A stretch of DNA of 64,000 nt from Epiperipatus broadwayi (taxonomy: Eukaryota > Onychophora > Udeonychophora > Euonychophora > Peripatidae). Below the pieces are notes generated by a model. It worked only from the letters and a program-made list of their open reading frames with translations, did no database searches and was not told where the DNA came from. The position numbers and the translations under genes were made by a program. Below, piece after piece: positions 23,701 through 30,723 of the stretch. The stretch covers positions 5,562,963 to 5,626,962 of the forward strand of contig JAQFVV010006208.1 of assembly GCA_028023455.1 (NCBI GenBank), in the 5' to 3' direction. The stretch's first letter is position 1; each line of letters opens with the position of its first letter.

Positions 23701-26700
23701 ACTTTTTTGCACAAGAAAATTACATTTTTGGCCATAATTAGAAAATGTGATTTATTTTACGGTGAAAGATCAACTGATTGTTGGAAAAAGAAGTATTAAA
23801 TATCCTAGATCCATTAAAATAAATAAATAACAATAAATATTTATCCCCTGAATGAATAATATATCAATATAAGTATATTAACATTTAAATGTTTTAATGA
23901 AATAGATAGTTATATAACGGAATGTGGAGAAAAAAAAAAAAGTTATAATTTACGTTAATTATTTTACAATTGTAGCTGTTCCAGGAACTCCTGTTGGAGA
24001 ACCGTATGTGATAGGTCGAGGAAAGAATAAAATTGGAATTGCATGGGAACCACCTGAAGATTGTGGGAGCAGCATCATCGTGGCATACAAAATAGAAATG
24101 TGCAGACCATCTTTAGGGCAATGGGAGCAAGCAGGTGTGACTGTTGATACATGCTTCGAAGTATTCAATCTGAAGACAAACGTTCCCTATTTGTTCCGTG
24201 TCAGTGCAATGAACAAAGCAGGCTGGGGATCTCCTAGTACAATGTCCCGACCTGTAAGTACTGTTCCTGATTTAGAGGCACCAGAATTTAGGCAGAAATT
24301 GCCCAAAAATGTTGAATTCACTAGTGGACAAGTACTAAAATTAGAAGTGCGAGTTACAGGTGTTCCAGAACCTGATGTGAAATGGTATAAGAATGGAATT
24401 GAGATATTGAATAATCATGTTCATCATATCATTCCTGGATTTAGAGAGCATCATGCCCTTATTATTACTTTGACTGGAGAAAGTGATCAAGGAAGATATA
24501 TATGTAAAGCTTTCAATTCGGCAGGAGAAGCATCTACAGGCGCAATTCTATCATTTGTCGGTAAGTATTGATTATATTTGATAACAAATTTATAAATATT
24601 AAAATTTATTGTTTAAAAAAAAATTAATTGCCAAATGTTTAGCTTCTATTTAATCTATAAGTTTAATATATAGATTTTTAACTACAAATCCATTAAGAAT
24701 TATTAATATTTTATTAACCTAAGTCATATGATATACGACTTGATTTTTTATTACTGTTATAGTATTTTAATGCATTTAATTTGAATTTCATTATTATTAT
24801 TTCAGTTCCTGATGTTGATGATTTTGAAGCCAGGCAAAGAAGGTAATTTTTTTATGAATTTACTGTTTTTGCCAATGATATATTGTAATCTAGGGGTTGG
24901 CAAGCTCTTTAAAGCTACGAATCATTTTGTATAAATTTTTCACCTCTTCTGCCATTAAGGCGAAAAATACATTCATGAAATATATGAAATTCTGAATGGC
25001 TGTGGATATATTTGAACATTTATTTTACTAATAGAACATAATAGAATCTATATACATCCTAATGAAAATAAAAAAAATTTTAAAAATAAAAACAAAAAAT
25101 TATTTTGACAGTTTGATTTATTCACAAATTTCTAATATTTAAATATTGTATACAATAATTATTATGCTATAATAAGGCTGAATTCATGAACGAACATTGT
25201 AATGTACATTTTTTCCTCTCCTAGAGTCATCAAAATATTTATTTGCAAATTACGAGAGGAAATGTATTTACGTTTATCCTGATAAAAGGAGCCACATTTG
25301 ACTTGCGAGCCTAGTTTGCCGACCCCTCCTATAGTTTATCAGTGTTTTTGTTTGATTCATTAAAACCCTAACTATTTTATTGTAATCACTCTTAGTAGGG
25401 TAATAATTAATTAATTCTTCTATATTTTATTAATATTATTATTTGATACATTAAAACTCCATCAATTTACAGGGATAAAAACTTGATGCATGCAATATAT
25501 TTCTGAAGATAAAATTACAAAGCCTGGAAAAATTAATCTATCAGTGAGATTTATTTCTAATTGTTATTTAAAATTAAATAAACCAACATAAAAGAATACC
25601 CTACAGTGTATCAAAAATATATTTTTAACATTTTGTTGTAATTTATTTGAAGCTAATCGTTGATCATATGTATAAGGGGGGGAGGGGGGGGGGGGGAGAA
25701 TTTATCTTTATAATTTAAATATCACCAACACCCCCCCCCCCAAAAAAAAAATTAAAAAAATAAAAAAAAAAAAAATTTATAATTTTATATTTTATATTAA
25801 ATGAAAAAAAAAGAAAATATTTTTTTTTTTATTTTTTATTTTTTTTTTTTTTTTTTTAAAAAAAAATTTCTTTTTTATAATAAAAAAATTTTCTTTTAAA
25901 AAAAAAAAAAAAAATATTTTTAAGAAAATAAAAACAAACCTCTCTTTAAAAAAAAAAATGTTAAACAACAAAAAAAAAAAAAAAAAAAAAATAACCCCTC
26001 AAAAAAAAAAAAAATGTTATAACAAAAAAAAAAAAAAACACAAAAAAAAAAAAAAAAAAAAAAAACTATTAACCACTAGTACTATTTTGTCAAGTGCTTT
26101 CAGTACTATGTACCAAAATTATGGCAACATATTGGAATTGAATAATATTGGGAATATTAACCATTCAGTTCCAATATGTCACCATGATTCTGGTATATGG
26201 TACTGAAAGCTCTTGGCAAAATAGTATTAGTGGTTAATAGTTTTTTAATTTTTCTATTCTGGTTGCCACATTTTATACGTGTACAATAATTTACATTAAC
26301 TACTTGACTAATAGAATTTTAAGTTCACAATTTTTGTCCAAGTACCTAGATCGTTAACAATGAAATTTAATGCAAAATCAGAAGTTTCAGCTTTTTTATT
26401 CTTGTATCCTCAACTGGGAGATCGAAACAAACAAATGCCTGAAACACCTTTGTGCCCTGCATATAGCAGCCTTGTAAATCAGTTTTATATATATATTTAA
26501 GAAATTTTAGATGCCAATTATGGTAACATGATAAAAATAAATAATCTAATGGCCTGTCATTTATGAGGTCATTTAGTAAACAATTCCAAGAATCCTTATA
26601 TCTCTGATCATCGTTTTATCATTGGCTAAATTGTCAAATATCACATGATCACCATTCTTAGTGCTTACACAAGCTGTTTTCACAGAGGCAAAACTCTCCA

Positions 26701-29575
26701 TGAGCGCTACTCTGTATGGAGAGTTTTGCATCAGCTAAATTGTTTAATGTAATTCAATATATTAAATATAATTAATATTAGTGATCATTAGTGTAGTATC
26801 AACAATAACATAACATCGAGAGAGTATACAGTTATATTTTTATATTGGACTATACATTCTATTTAAGCATGCTCTGTAAGAGTTGGTGTATATTGAACAT
26901 ATGCTCTAAACTTAAGTGATTCACTTAAGTTTTTTAAACTCTTACCGGCAGGCGAGTGTGTGGAAATTTGTAATATTTCAGAAATAGCGCATTATCAGAG
27001 ATTGACTTCCGTTTGTGCAGTATAGTTAAGTAAAAAGAAAAAGAACAGAAAAAATGTCACTGTGGAGGAAAATCCATTTAATTATGTAGTGAAATATTGT
27101 AGCAGTGACCTATTGTTAAATTTAGGTTTTAATGGAATCTATGTTAGTCTTTAGAATATGCAGAACTGTTCTTCCATCTATATTGTAGATATTAATTATA
27201 TGTTTATCTTTGTATGTACTATACATATATTCATATTATATTCATGTTGTATTATAGGCAAAGACTACTGGCTGCTACCTATGCTGTGCCAGATGAAGAA
27301 GAGATGGAACCAGAAGAATTGGTTGATATGGCACCAGAAGTTATTTTAAAACTTAGAAATCGCACAGTCAAAGAGGGTTCTGATGTCAAATTAACAACGA
27401 GATTTTTAGCTGTTCCAACATCTACTGTTACTTGGTTGAAAGATGGTCAACCAGTTTCTGAATCAGGTAGGTTTCTTCTTCTTTTTTTTTTTTTTAAATA
27501 ATCTTTAAATTTTAATAAATAAATGATTAAGAAATTCCATTTTTAATTTACTTTAAAGTTTCTATTCTATCTGTAGTTTTATAGTATTTATTAAATGTAT
27601 ATTTCTTACTCTTAAATCATATTTGTGATATTTTTGTGAGAATTTTTTTAATTATTGTATTTTAGCTTTTTAAATATTGTTTTGAAATTATATTTTTGAT
27701 ATAGTAATTTATAAAATAGTAAAATATTGTATGAAGTTTTTATTTATTTTATTAATTTTCTTTACGTTTAGTATTTTAGTTCTTAAAATATTGTTTATTA
27801 TCATTATATGTTTATTACCATGATATATTTCCTGTTATTTTAAAATGTTGAATTATGCAAAATTATTTAGATCGGCGATGAGCAAATAATAATCTGAAAG
27901 TAACAAAAATGTAATTATTAAAAAAAACCTGATGTAACAAAAAAATTATTAAAATGAAAGTCGATATATGTATAATATAAATTTTAAATTTGTTTTTATT
28001 TTATATATTTGTAGAATTATTAATAATATAGATATTAATATAATAGTCTAAGACATTTACTAGCGCAGCTCCAAACTGTAATTATAAACAGATAATAATT
28101 AACCACTATACATGCACTATACTGTCATATTAAATCAACTATATTTTTGTTGAATGTCAAGAAAATCTTGATCCAAGACACATGATAAAGAGTTTGAAAA
28201 AATGACAGCAGCCATCTTATCTTTTGTACCTAAATGCAATTATATAGGCCAATCATTAGTATCTTCGTTTGAGAGCATAAATAATTTACATTATTCACTT
28301 TACTTCCATTTTTCTTTATTATGCATATTAACACTCATGAAATTTTAATATTTTCTGTGTGTTTGTATTAAGAGATGTTAGAATTAATATAATTAATTAA
28401 GATATATACTAGCACATTAGCACCCATCTTTTTAGTCAATTACATTAATTCTAACATTTCATAATATTAACACGCAGTAAATGTTAAAATTTCGCAAGTG
28501 TTACTACATGTAATAAAGAAAATGGAAATAAAGTCAATAATATAAAATATTCACTTCTCAATTCAAGATACTTATGATTGGCCTATATAATTGCATTTAG
28601 GTATAAAAGATAAGATGGCTGCTTTTATTTTTTTAAAGTCTATCATGTGGTTTTGATTGAGAGTTTCCTCATATTCAACAAAAACATTGTTAGCTTAATA
28701 TGACAGTCCATTTCATATAGAGCAGTTGATTACCATCTGTTTATAATGTGCATATTAAAAATATATATTACTTTATTAAGAATGATTTTTTGCCCTGTAA
28801 TTTACAGAAGTAGAAAGTAGGTTGCTTTTTTTGCTCATCGTTGGTTTATTTGTTTTATTGTCTAAAATTATAAAAATGAATATGAGAACTAAATTTGTAC
28901 CAATTTTGATAATAATTTTAGCAAATATGTTTAATTACTTAAATATTTTAATATTATGTTTTTTAAAAATATATATAAACTTGCTTTAAACTTGAAATTG
29001 CTAAATATTGGAATTAATATGCAAATATATGCAAAGTGCTATATATATTCGTAATTAAATTAACATTAATCTCTTAATTAAGTAGTAATTTTTAAAATAT
29101 CATATGTTAATGTTTTTACAAAAAAATGAGGTAAGTTATGTTCATTATTATTATTATTTTATTTAAGATAATATTGATTTTACTTTAAGTGATTAATATC
29201 TTCAACAGCCTATTGTTTTTCTTTACTCTGAGCTTATTATTTAATGTTGATATGCGAAGTTATGGAAACTGCTGAGAAAAACTGTTAATTTTTATATTGA
29301 GTGTTGTTGTTTTTGTTTTTTTTTTATCAGATAACTTGAAGATGTTCATAGAAAATGGCCTGCATTGTTTAGAGATTATTGATGCCAACGAAAAAGATTC
29401 AGGGGTATATTCTGTTGTTGCGGTAAATCCTCTAGGATCTACCACCTGCAAGGCAGAGTTAATTGTTGAAGGTGCTGCCTCTCATTTTAATATTTCTGAC
29501 GATGATATTAATTCTGAAACTTCAGAGTCTCAGATCACATTCTCTAACAAAAATTTTAAAAGCTTTATTTTTTGA
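5616..29575 (+). CDS. Nine-exon gene model, C-terminal part of an Ig/FnIII muscle giant-type protein
   Basis: Joining 5616-5732, 5815-6018, 8825-8944, 13537-13726, 19697-19779, 23976-24560, 24806-24842, 27258-27466 and 29331-29575 keeps one open frame of 595 residues ending in TGA. Every junction has AG/GT boundaries and matching phase. Domains in order: Ig about 13-106, Ig 115-207, linker 208-237 (PSPPRK), fibronectin III 238-337, Ig 339-432, acidic linker 433-469, Ig 470-565, tail to 595. The family (titin, twitchin/projectin, obscurin/UNC-89, MLCK/stretchin) is cytoplasmic and organises sarcomeres; this role is inferred from family. The first exon begins mid-codon, so the N-terminal part lies upstream of the window. 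No kinase, SH3 or DH-PH domain is visible, so the exact member cannot be stated. Confidence 0.85.
5815..6018 (+). CDS. Exon b: C-terminal half of first Ig domain
   Basis: It follows an 82-bp intron, the shortest in the gene (acceptor TTATTTTAG). It starts with GDPTPEVIWLRNGR, the C-strand core Trp motif of I-set Ig domains. It ends with DLGLYTCRAWNVGGAA, the F-strand Tyr-x-Cys and G-strand asymmetry of the fold. The domain is split between two exons by a phase-1 intron, as is common in titin-family genes. The donor GAAG|GTTGGT is weaker than the others but agrees in phase with the next exon. Confidence 0.85.
6373..6945. repeat. Imperfect tandem repeat, unit about 119 bp
   Basis: TATATAAATATATTGG begins at 6373, 6702 and 6821 (TATTGA in the last). 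Each copy is followed by ACCATAAATAAA-like sequence, a TTTATTGTT block, GGTTGCCTTGACAACAG and TTGTTATTGATA. The second and third copies are directly adjacent and the first stands about 330 bp upstream with a gap. Confidence 0.75.
7533..7842. mobile_element. hAT-like miniature inverted-repeat element, 310 bp
   Basis: The right end GGTTGGGGACCCCTG (to 7842) is the classic hAT terminus CAGGGGTCCCCAACC. The left end GACCGGTCCCCAACCTTTTT is a mutated copy. Subterminal GCAGGCACC and GGTGCCTGC are also inverted. The flanks (ATATAAAT and AATTATAA) do not form a clean 8-bp duplication, so the insertion is old or the left end is altered. There is no coding capacity. Confidence 0.75.
8825..8944 (+). CDS. 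Exon c: N-terminal half of second Ig domain
   Basis: Acceptor CTGTTTTAG, donor GTAAAA, phase 1 on both sides. It encodes DIGVASGIPAEIIKKP and then the A'-B strands (IAVEELDNIHLTARAKGHPKPE). The usual B-strand Cys is replaced by Ala (LTARAKG). Its continuation into the next exon gives the core Trp (VFWLKG). A 2.8-kb intron precedes it and a 4.6-kb intron follows. Confidence 0.82.
9146..9302. mobile_element. Foldback made of two opposed LTR-start fragments
   Basis: It starts TGTCATATCTTACTTTGCC and ends with GCAAGGTGAGACATGACA, and both ends match the first 65 bp of the LTR at 4078. AGAAGTAGACTAGTCCACTT is followed by its inverse AGTCCACTTCTAAGAGC. GGCACGGTGAGATATG inside is a third, inverted start. 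The unit looks like a palindrome built from LTR termini. Confidence 0.6.
10290..10640 (+). mobile_element. LTR-like promoter stretch, uncertain
   Basis: This island is GC-richer than its surroundings. It has a TATA-like GGATATAAAAAGGA near 10338, followed by a region with no open frame, and further on a primer-binding-site-like TGGCGCCC near 11178. Together these resemble the U3/R/U5 of a retrotransposon, but no second LTR, TG...CA ends or target duplication could be defined. It could instead be an unannotated 5' exon or a regulatory element. Confidence 0.3.
11803..12066 (-). pseudogene. Penelope-like element C-terminal (GIY-YIG region) remnant
   Basis: The minus-strand frame has the pattern found at the C-terminus of Penelope-like retroelement proteins: SIFAQHKITTGH, then NPQVMCGERHEIRRKIKE and LDEISLNKRDTF. 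This is the ...H...tGH...E...R...EA...lN layout after the GIY-YIG core. The GIY-YIG motif itself and the reverse transcriptase are not visible, so this is a 5'-truncated copy within an intron. The expected EA after KIK is ED. It is assigned from motif order only. Confidence 0.65.
13061..13133. repeat. Short palindrome of family M
   Basis: TCGATTGCCCCGGCAATCTT plus CTTCAGAACCTTA forms the left arm, and TAAGGTTCTGAAGAAG with ATTGCTGGGGCAATCGA forms the right arm. The arms are about 33 bp with only a few bases between them and one or two mismatches. GCATTGTAAAAGTAATAAAG shortly after (about 13170) is the arm end seen also at 4762 and 21775. Confidence 0.85.
13537..13726 (+). CDS. Exon d: C-terminal half of second Ig domain
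   Basis: A strong polypyrimidine tract and TTTCAG precede the exon and GTAATA follows. It encodes VFWLKGTRDLQFSTR, RLIIPKATTLDAGQYTVVAKN and a G strand ending near LVNEKIR. The E-F turn DAGQYT is canonical, but the F-strand Cys is Val, so this domain lacks both disulphide cysteines. It exits in phase 2, the first departure from the phase-1 pattern, and leads into the linker exon. Confidence 0.85.
14363..14583. mobile_element. Foldback element family C, 221 bp copy
   Basis: The arms are ATGAATAATATTTCTGTAGT with GTTATTTTCACTACACCACT, and the inverse AGTGGTGTAGTG-like GGTGTAGTGAAAATAACACT with ACAGACATATTCAT. The middle has CATATGACCAAAGACATATG. Related copies lie at 22798-23090, 37345-37672 and, decayed, near 6180-6250. 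No frame is carried. Confidence 0.8.
14938..15217. mobile_element. Foldback element family F
   Basis: TTTACAACTTTCTTAAACAC at the left pairs with GTGTTTAAGAAAGTTGTAAA at the right. Inside, CAGTCATCATCAGAGCTACA pairs with TGTAGTTCTGATGATGACTG. A second copy occupies 31884-32318 with the same inner GTCATCATCAGAGC block. It has no coding capacity. Confidence 0.82.
16020..16427 (-). pseudogene. Frameshifted Penelope-like GIY-YIG endonuclease remnant
   Basis: Two overlapping minus frames together show the C-terminal layout of a Penelope-like element. One has VYKISCTNPSRSF, RIAQHTYLYNRA, and DHMFSPFKVRTICSERDD, resembling the VYKI.C......R..EH opening of its GIY-YIG domain. The other has RKYKEAWAVEKNPHSINKKD, resembling the closing ...KEA..I...P.SIN.. 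segment. At least one frameshift separates them and the second Tyr-Ile-Gly is not recognisable. No reverse transcriptase is attached. Not a host gene. Confidence 0.55.
16938..17150. mobile_element. Foldback family B, right half only
   Basis: It contains GAAAGCCATAAGCTAGAAAC, TAGTCTGGGAATATTGGATG, AGTAGGCACTAGATAGG, CACAAACCTTCCTACATCC and ends TGTAAGCATAAAGAATGGTG then ATCATGTAATGTTTA. The left arm is missing, so this is a truncated copy of the element seen whole at 56638-57183. Confidence 0.8.
19034..19249. mobile_element. Foldback family A, internally deleted copy
   Basis: The left end AATTAGAGGGGATTTGAACA plus CAGACTTTCAAGC is matched by GCTTGAAAGTCTGTGTTCAA plus ATCTACTCTAATT. Between them are AATGATCTCCGATAT, GCACTCATCAGTTGGTCC and ATCATCTCCCACATATATA. 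The full copy is at 63049-63442. Confidence 0.82.
19697..19779 (+). CDS. Exon e: short basic/proline linker before the FnIII domain
   Basis: An 83-bp exon after a 6-kb intron, with acceptor ATCATTCTAG and an excellent donor GGTAAGTAAAG. It completes an Arg codon and encodes KQEKDIPEWLHIKPKAPSPP then RKMRFKG. The stretch has no Ig or FnIII core residues and looks like an inter-domain linker with a Pro-rich basic patch. Such linkers in titin-family proteins can be binding or phosphorylation sites; that is inference only. Confidence 0.78.
20609..21579 (+). mobile_element. Merlin-like DNA transposon with about 162-bp terminal inverted repeats
   Basis: The left repeat 20609-20770 begins CAAATTTGGGTAACGG and the right one 21417-21579 is its near-perfect inverse, sharing GGTCTATGGGTGTTTGCCCT, AATTGCTGAGGATCTTACGT and TCAAATGTAAAAGATAATAA. 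They enclose an ISXO2/IS1595-like transposase fragment. TTCCAATTTAA occurs just outside on both sides (20591-20601, 21598-21608) but is separated from the repeats by 7 and 18 bp, so it is only a possible target duplication. The high arm identity suggests recent activity, although the transposase is broken. Confidence 0.85.
21017..21418 (+). pseudogene. ISXO2-like (Merlin) transposase C-terminal fragment
   Basis: The frame opens at SGGIERASRKCLTEVANR, the conserved GGIER motif that includes an early catalytic region of DDE transposases of the IS1595/ISXO2 type. It continues with ILPGTHIISDGWAAYNNI, which carries the second catalytic Asp in SDGW. Then come HQDNFVHPEDQDIHTQNIEN with the H-T-x-x-I-E motif, MWMRAKRKLK, and stop at 21416-21418. 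An in-frame stop lies just upstream near 20990 and the N-terminal zinc-ribbon part is absent. About 130 residues remain against roughly 250-350 in full proteins. Confidence 0.85.
21682..21820. mobile_element. Foldback family M copy
   Basis: ATATCATTTACGTTATTTAT then TACTTTTACAACG is matched by GCATTGTAAAAGTAATAAAG then AACATAAATGATAT. The middle has GATCGTCTTCAGAACTTC and ATAATGGGTTGTA as in the copy at 3855. It directly precedes the RTE fragment. Confidence 0.75.
21864..22468 (+). pseudogene. RTE-like LINE, 3' end of reverse transcriptase ORF
   Basis: It is truncated at the 5' end. The frame reads YMLGQIINTDGN, KCVLPVLTYGSETWTLNRR, MLGVTRRDRKRN and VTDLLEKIKRLK, then shifts by one base and continues with WAGHIARRYDNRW, RKRPHVRWMDEI and ETFILQWIDNG. 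This is the post-catalytic C-terminal region of RTE-type non-LTR elements found across arthropods. The element ends in (TGA)n at 22450-22468, the usual microsatellite 3' end of RTE. The antisense open frame over it is a shadow. Confidence 0.9.
22798..23090. mobile_element. Foldback family C copy
   Basis: The left half has AATTTTTACTACACTACTCT and GGTTTCTATCCACTTTTAGC. The right half has GTTAAAAGTGGATAGAAACC and TGTAGTAAAATTACACTACA. The centre carries ATCCTCAAGATGAACATTTT and a family-A-like segment (GCTGAACCAGCCCTCATCAC), suggesting that families A and C share modules. Confidence 0.8.
23393..23600. mobile_element. Foldback family B, internally deleted copy
   Basis: CAAAACTCTCCATACAGTTG and CAGAGTAATCAATGGATG form the left part. 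CTACTGTATGGAGAGTTTTG and AAGAAATGGTGATCATGTGA form the right end. The inner palindrome has been lost at CTACTCATCCTGAGTGGG. Confidence 0.8.
23976..24560 (+). CDS. Exon f: complete fibronectin III domain plus complete third Ig domain
   Basis: The largest exon (585 bp). Acceptor ACAATTGTAG, donor GTAAGT. The FnIII part shows PGTPVGEPYVI, the core Trp in IAWEPPEDCGSS, a YKIEM strand, YLFRVSAMN and NKAGWGSPS, which is the typical FnIII ending. After VPDLEAPEF the Ig part shows VEFTSGQVLKLEVRVTG (Val at the B-strand Cys position), VKWYKNG, and SDQGRYICKAFNSAG with the F-strand Cys kept. FnIII-Ig tandems on one exon are typical of twitchin, obscurin and MLCK-type genes. An antisense open frame inside is a shadow. 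Confidence 0.93.
24806..24842 (+). CDS. Exon g: 37-bp micro-exon
   Basis: It lies 245 bp after the FnIII-Ig exon, with acceptor TTATTTCAG and donor GTAATT. It encodes VPDVDDFEARQRR, an acidic-then-basic linker. Length 37 is not a multiple of three: it converts phase 1 into phase 2, and the next exon begins with exactly the one base needed to complete the Arg codon. Skipping it would shift the frame, so it is probably constitutive. The frame match on both sides is the main support. Confidence 0.7.
24891..25328. mobile_element. hAT-like miniature element, 438 bp
   Basis: The ends TAGGGGTTGGCAAGCTC and AGTTTGCCGACCCCTC are inverted and correspond to the CAGGGGTCGGCAAACT type of hAT terminus with single changes. 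It lies in the intron after the micro-exon. No matching 8-bp flanks were found (TTGTAATC and CTATAGTT). There is no coding sequence. Confidence 0.7.
25672..26064. repeat. Homopolymer and low-complexity block (G, C, T and A runs)
   Basis: About 390 bases contain almost only runs: G-rich (25676-25695), C-rich (about 25729-25740), T runs and A runs of up to about 20. The open frame through it is mostly Lys from A runs and is an artefact of composition. Base calls here are likely to be unreliable. Confidence 0.9.
26061..26246. mobile_element. Palindromic element, 186 bp
   Basis: AACTATTAACCACTAGTACT and ATTTTGTCAAGTGCTTTCAG at the left pair with CTGAAAGCTCTTGGCAAAAT and AGTATTAGTGGTTAATAGTT at the right. 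ACATATTGGAATTGAA pairs with TTCAGTTCCAATATGT near the centre. It sits directly against the A-rich block. Confidence 0.85.
26635..26735. mobile_element. Foldback family B, very short derivative
   Basis: It keeps only the outer ends: AATATCACATGATCACCATT, GTGCTTACACAAGCTGTT, GGCAAAACTCTCCATGAGC, then CTGTATGGAGAGTTTTGC. The whole interior of the element is missing. Confidence 0.75.
27258..27466 (+). CDS. Exon h: acidic linker and N-terminal half of fourth Ig domain
   Basis: Acceptor TATTATAG, donor GGTAGGTTTC. It encodes QRLLAATYAVPDEEEMEPEE (acidic), then MAPEVILKLRNRTVKEGSD, VKLTTRF and VTWLKDGQPVSES. The B-strand Cys position holds Thr, while the C-strand Trp and KDG turn are present. It exits in phase 1 into the final exon. 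Two overlapping open frames start in the intron before it; only the frame ending ...VSES joins the next exon. Confidence 0.85.
28081..28748. mobile_element. Long palindrome, foldback family D
   Basis: ATTATAAACAGATAATAATT and TACTGTCATATTAA at the left match TTAATATGACAGTCC and CATCTGTTTATAAT at the right. Inner arms carry GCCATCTTATCTTTTGTACC, ATGCAATTATATAGGCC and their inverses (AGATAAGATGGCTGC, GGCCTATATAATTGCATTTA). The arms exceed 200 bp. Related units lie at 49632-49988 and 59539-60122. The whole lies in the last intron of the Ig/FnIII gene. Confidence 0.82.
29331..29575 (+). CDS. Exon i: end of fourth Ig domain, C-terminal tail and stop
   Basis: Acceptor TTTTTATCAG after a long T tract. 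It encodes DNLKMFIENGLHCLEII, then ANEKDSGVYSVVAVNPLGST and the G strand ending ELIVEG, closing the Ig fold. A 30-residue tail rich in Ser, Asp and Asn (HFNISDDDINSETSESQ) ends at TGA 29573-29575. AATAAA lies 68 bp further on. A possible phase-1 donor (GAAG|GTGCTG, 29472) at the usual post-Ig position could skip the tail in another isoform, but no acceptor-linked exon was recognised downstream. Confidence 0.8.
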
Positions 29576-29642
29576 TACGTTTTTTTTTTATATTTATCAA
29601 TAACAAAAAATGGTTGTACATTTTTTTATATTATATTTTAGA

Positions 29643-29648
29643 AATAAA
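29643..29648 (+). promoter_or_regulatory. Candidate poly(A) signal of the Ig/FnIII gene
   Basis: AATAAA sits 68 bp after the stop codon, followed within 20 bases by a T-rich stretch (GATTGTTGCCTTTTTTATTT). This is the expected arrangement for cleavage, but the hexamer is frequent by chance in such AT-rich DNA. Confidence 0.45.
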
Positions 29649-30080
29649 ATTCTGGATTGTTGCCTTTTTTATTTTATTTAACTTATGCCTATCTTATTTT
29701 TAAAATAAATTCATTGGTTATCGCTCCCGTTCAGTTACTGTGCGTATAATCTGAAATCTAAGATTAAAAAGAAATTGAGTACGAGTAACTCTACTACAAT
29801 GCGAAGTTTCACTCTAATTTAGCAGTTAGAAATTGCAACAAATTTTTTGTAACGCTTTTAAACCTTGTTACAGTAAAATTTATTTGATTCAAACTTTTTT
29901 AAAAAAAAATAAAAGACAAAAATTAATTAAAATAATAATTACATTATATTAAATATTTTATTTTATTTAGGAAATGTCATCTCATTAATTATTATTTTTT
30001 TATATTATATTTATTATTACAAAAAAAAATCAAGTCAGATGTCACATGACCTAATTTAATAAGCTTGTATTTACAAATGT

Positions 30081-30595
30081 TATATATAGAGCTCGCAAAA
30101 TGACCTCTTAGCAATATTTGTAGAATATCCCCAACCTCAGATCGGTTTCTGCTACTGGCATCCTCAGTGAGGTGCTAGGATATTCAATCATTAGATAAAA
30201 ACTACCAGGACAAGTCTAATGTATAACTAACTATTAAGTAGAAAATTTGAAATTTTCAGACATCCATATGTCTTCCAATTCAGCTATCTAACTTAAATAG
30301 CCAAAGCTAATTAATAGCTAAAGCTATTAATATATGGTATATCTGAACTTAGTTCAGTCCCATATGGCTATTTAAGTTAAATAGCTGGATTGGAAGACAT
30401 ATGGATGTCTGAAAATTTCAGATTTTCTACTTAATAATTATACATTAGATAAAGTTCTGGGCTTGCCCTGGTATTTTTAATCTAATGATTGAATCTCCTA
30501 GCACTTCACTGAGGATGCCAGTAGCAGAAACCGGTCTGAGGTTGGGGATATTCTACAAAGCTTGTTAAGAGCGTGTTTTGCAAGCTCTATATATA
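30081..30595. mobile_element. Foldback family E, 515 bp copy
   Basis: The left arm has ATATAGAGCTCGCAAAATGA, GATATTCTACAAA complement, CCAACCTCAGATCGGTTTCT and AGTGAGGTGCTAGGATATTC. The right arm repeats these in inverse order, ending GTTTTGCAAGCTCTATAT. The inner arms TCAGACATCCATATGTCTTC and GAAGACATATGGATGTCTGA match exactly. A second copy is at 58608-58962. Confidence 0.85.
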
Positions 30596-30723
30596 TATTT
30601 ATTATATATATATTTTTTGTATGCATTCATTATGAATTGTCACTTATTTTTCTTCATCGTTTTGAATTTTAAATTGATTTTACTGTAACATAATCTAATC
30701 TAATTTTTTTTTTTTTTTTATAC

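Larger units (their letters stand above)
19780..23975 (+). other. 4.2-kb intron with Merlin, family-M, RTE and foldback insertions
   Basis: In order: AT-rich DNA; a sequence near 20326 (GTGGCATCTGGTGACACT) faintly like a gypsy primer site; the Merlin-like element; a family-M palindrome; an RTE 3' fragment; family C; and family B. Host coding resumes only at 23976. Confidence 0.6.
24843..27257 (+). other. Intron with hAT-like element, homopolymer block and palindromes
   Basis: After the hAT-like element (24891-25328) come AT-rich DNA, a homopolymer block (25672-26064), a palindrome (26061-26246) and a small foldback B derivative (26635-26735). Near 26915 the short palindrome TTAAGTGATTCACTTAA is seen. 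No exon was found between 24842 and 27258. Confidence 0.6.

Noticed and set aside
25958-26206. Lysine-rich 82-residue frame
   Set aside because: It is produced by poly-A runs and a palindrome; no coding signal remains without them.
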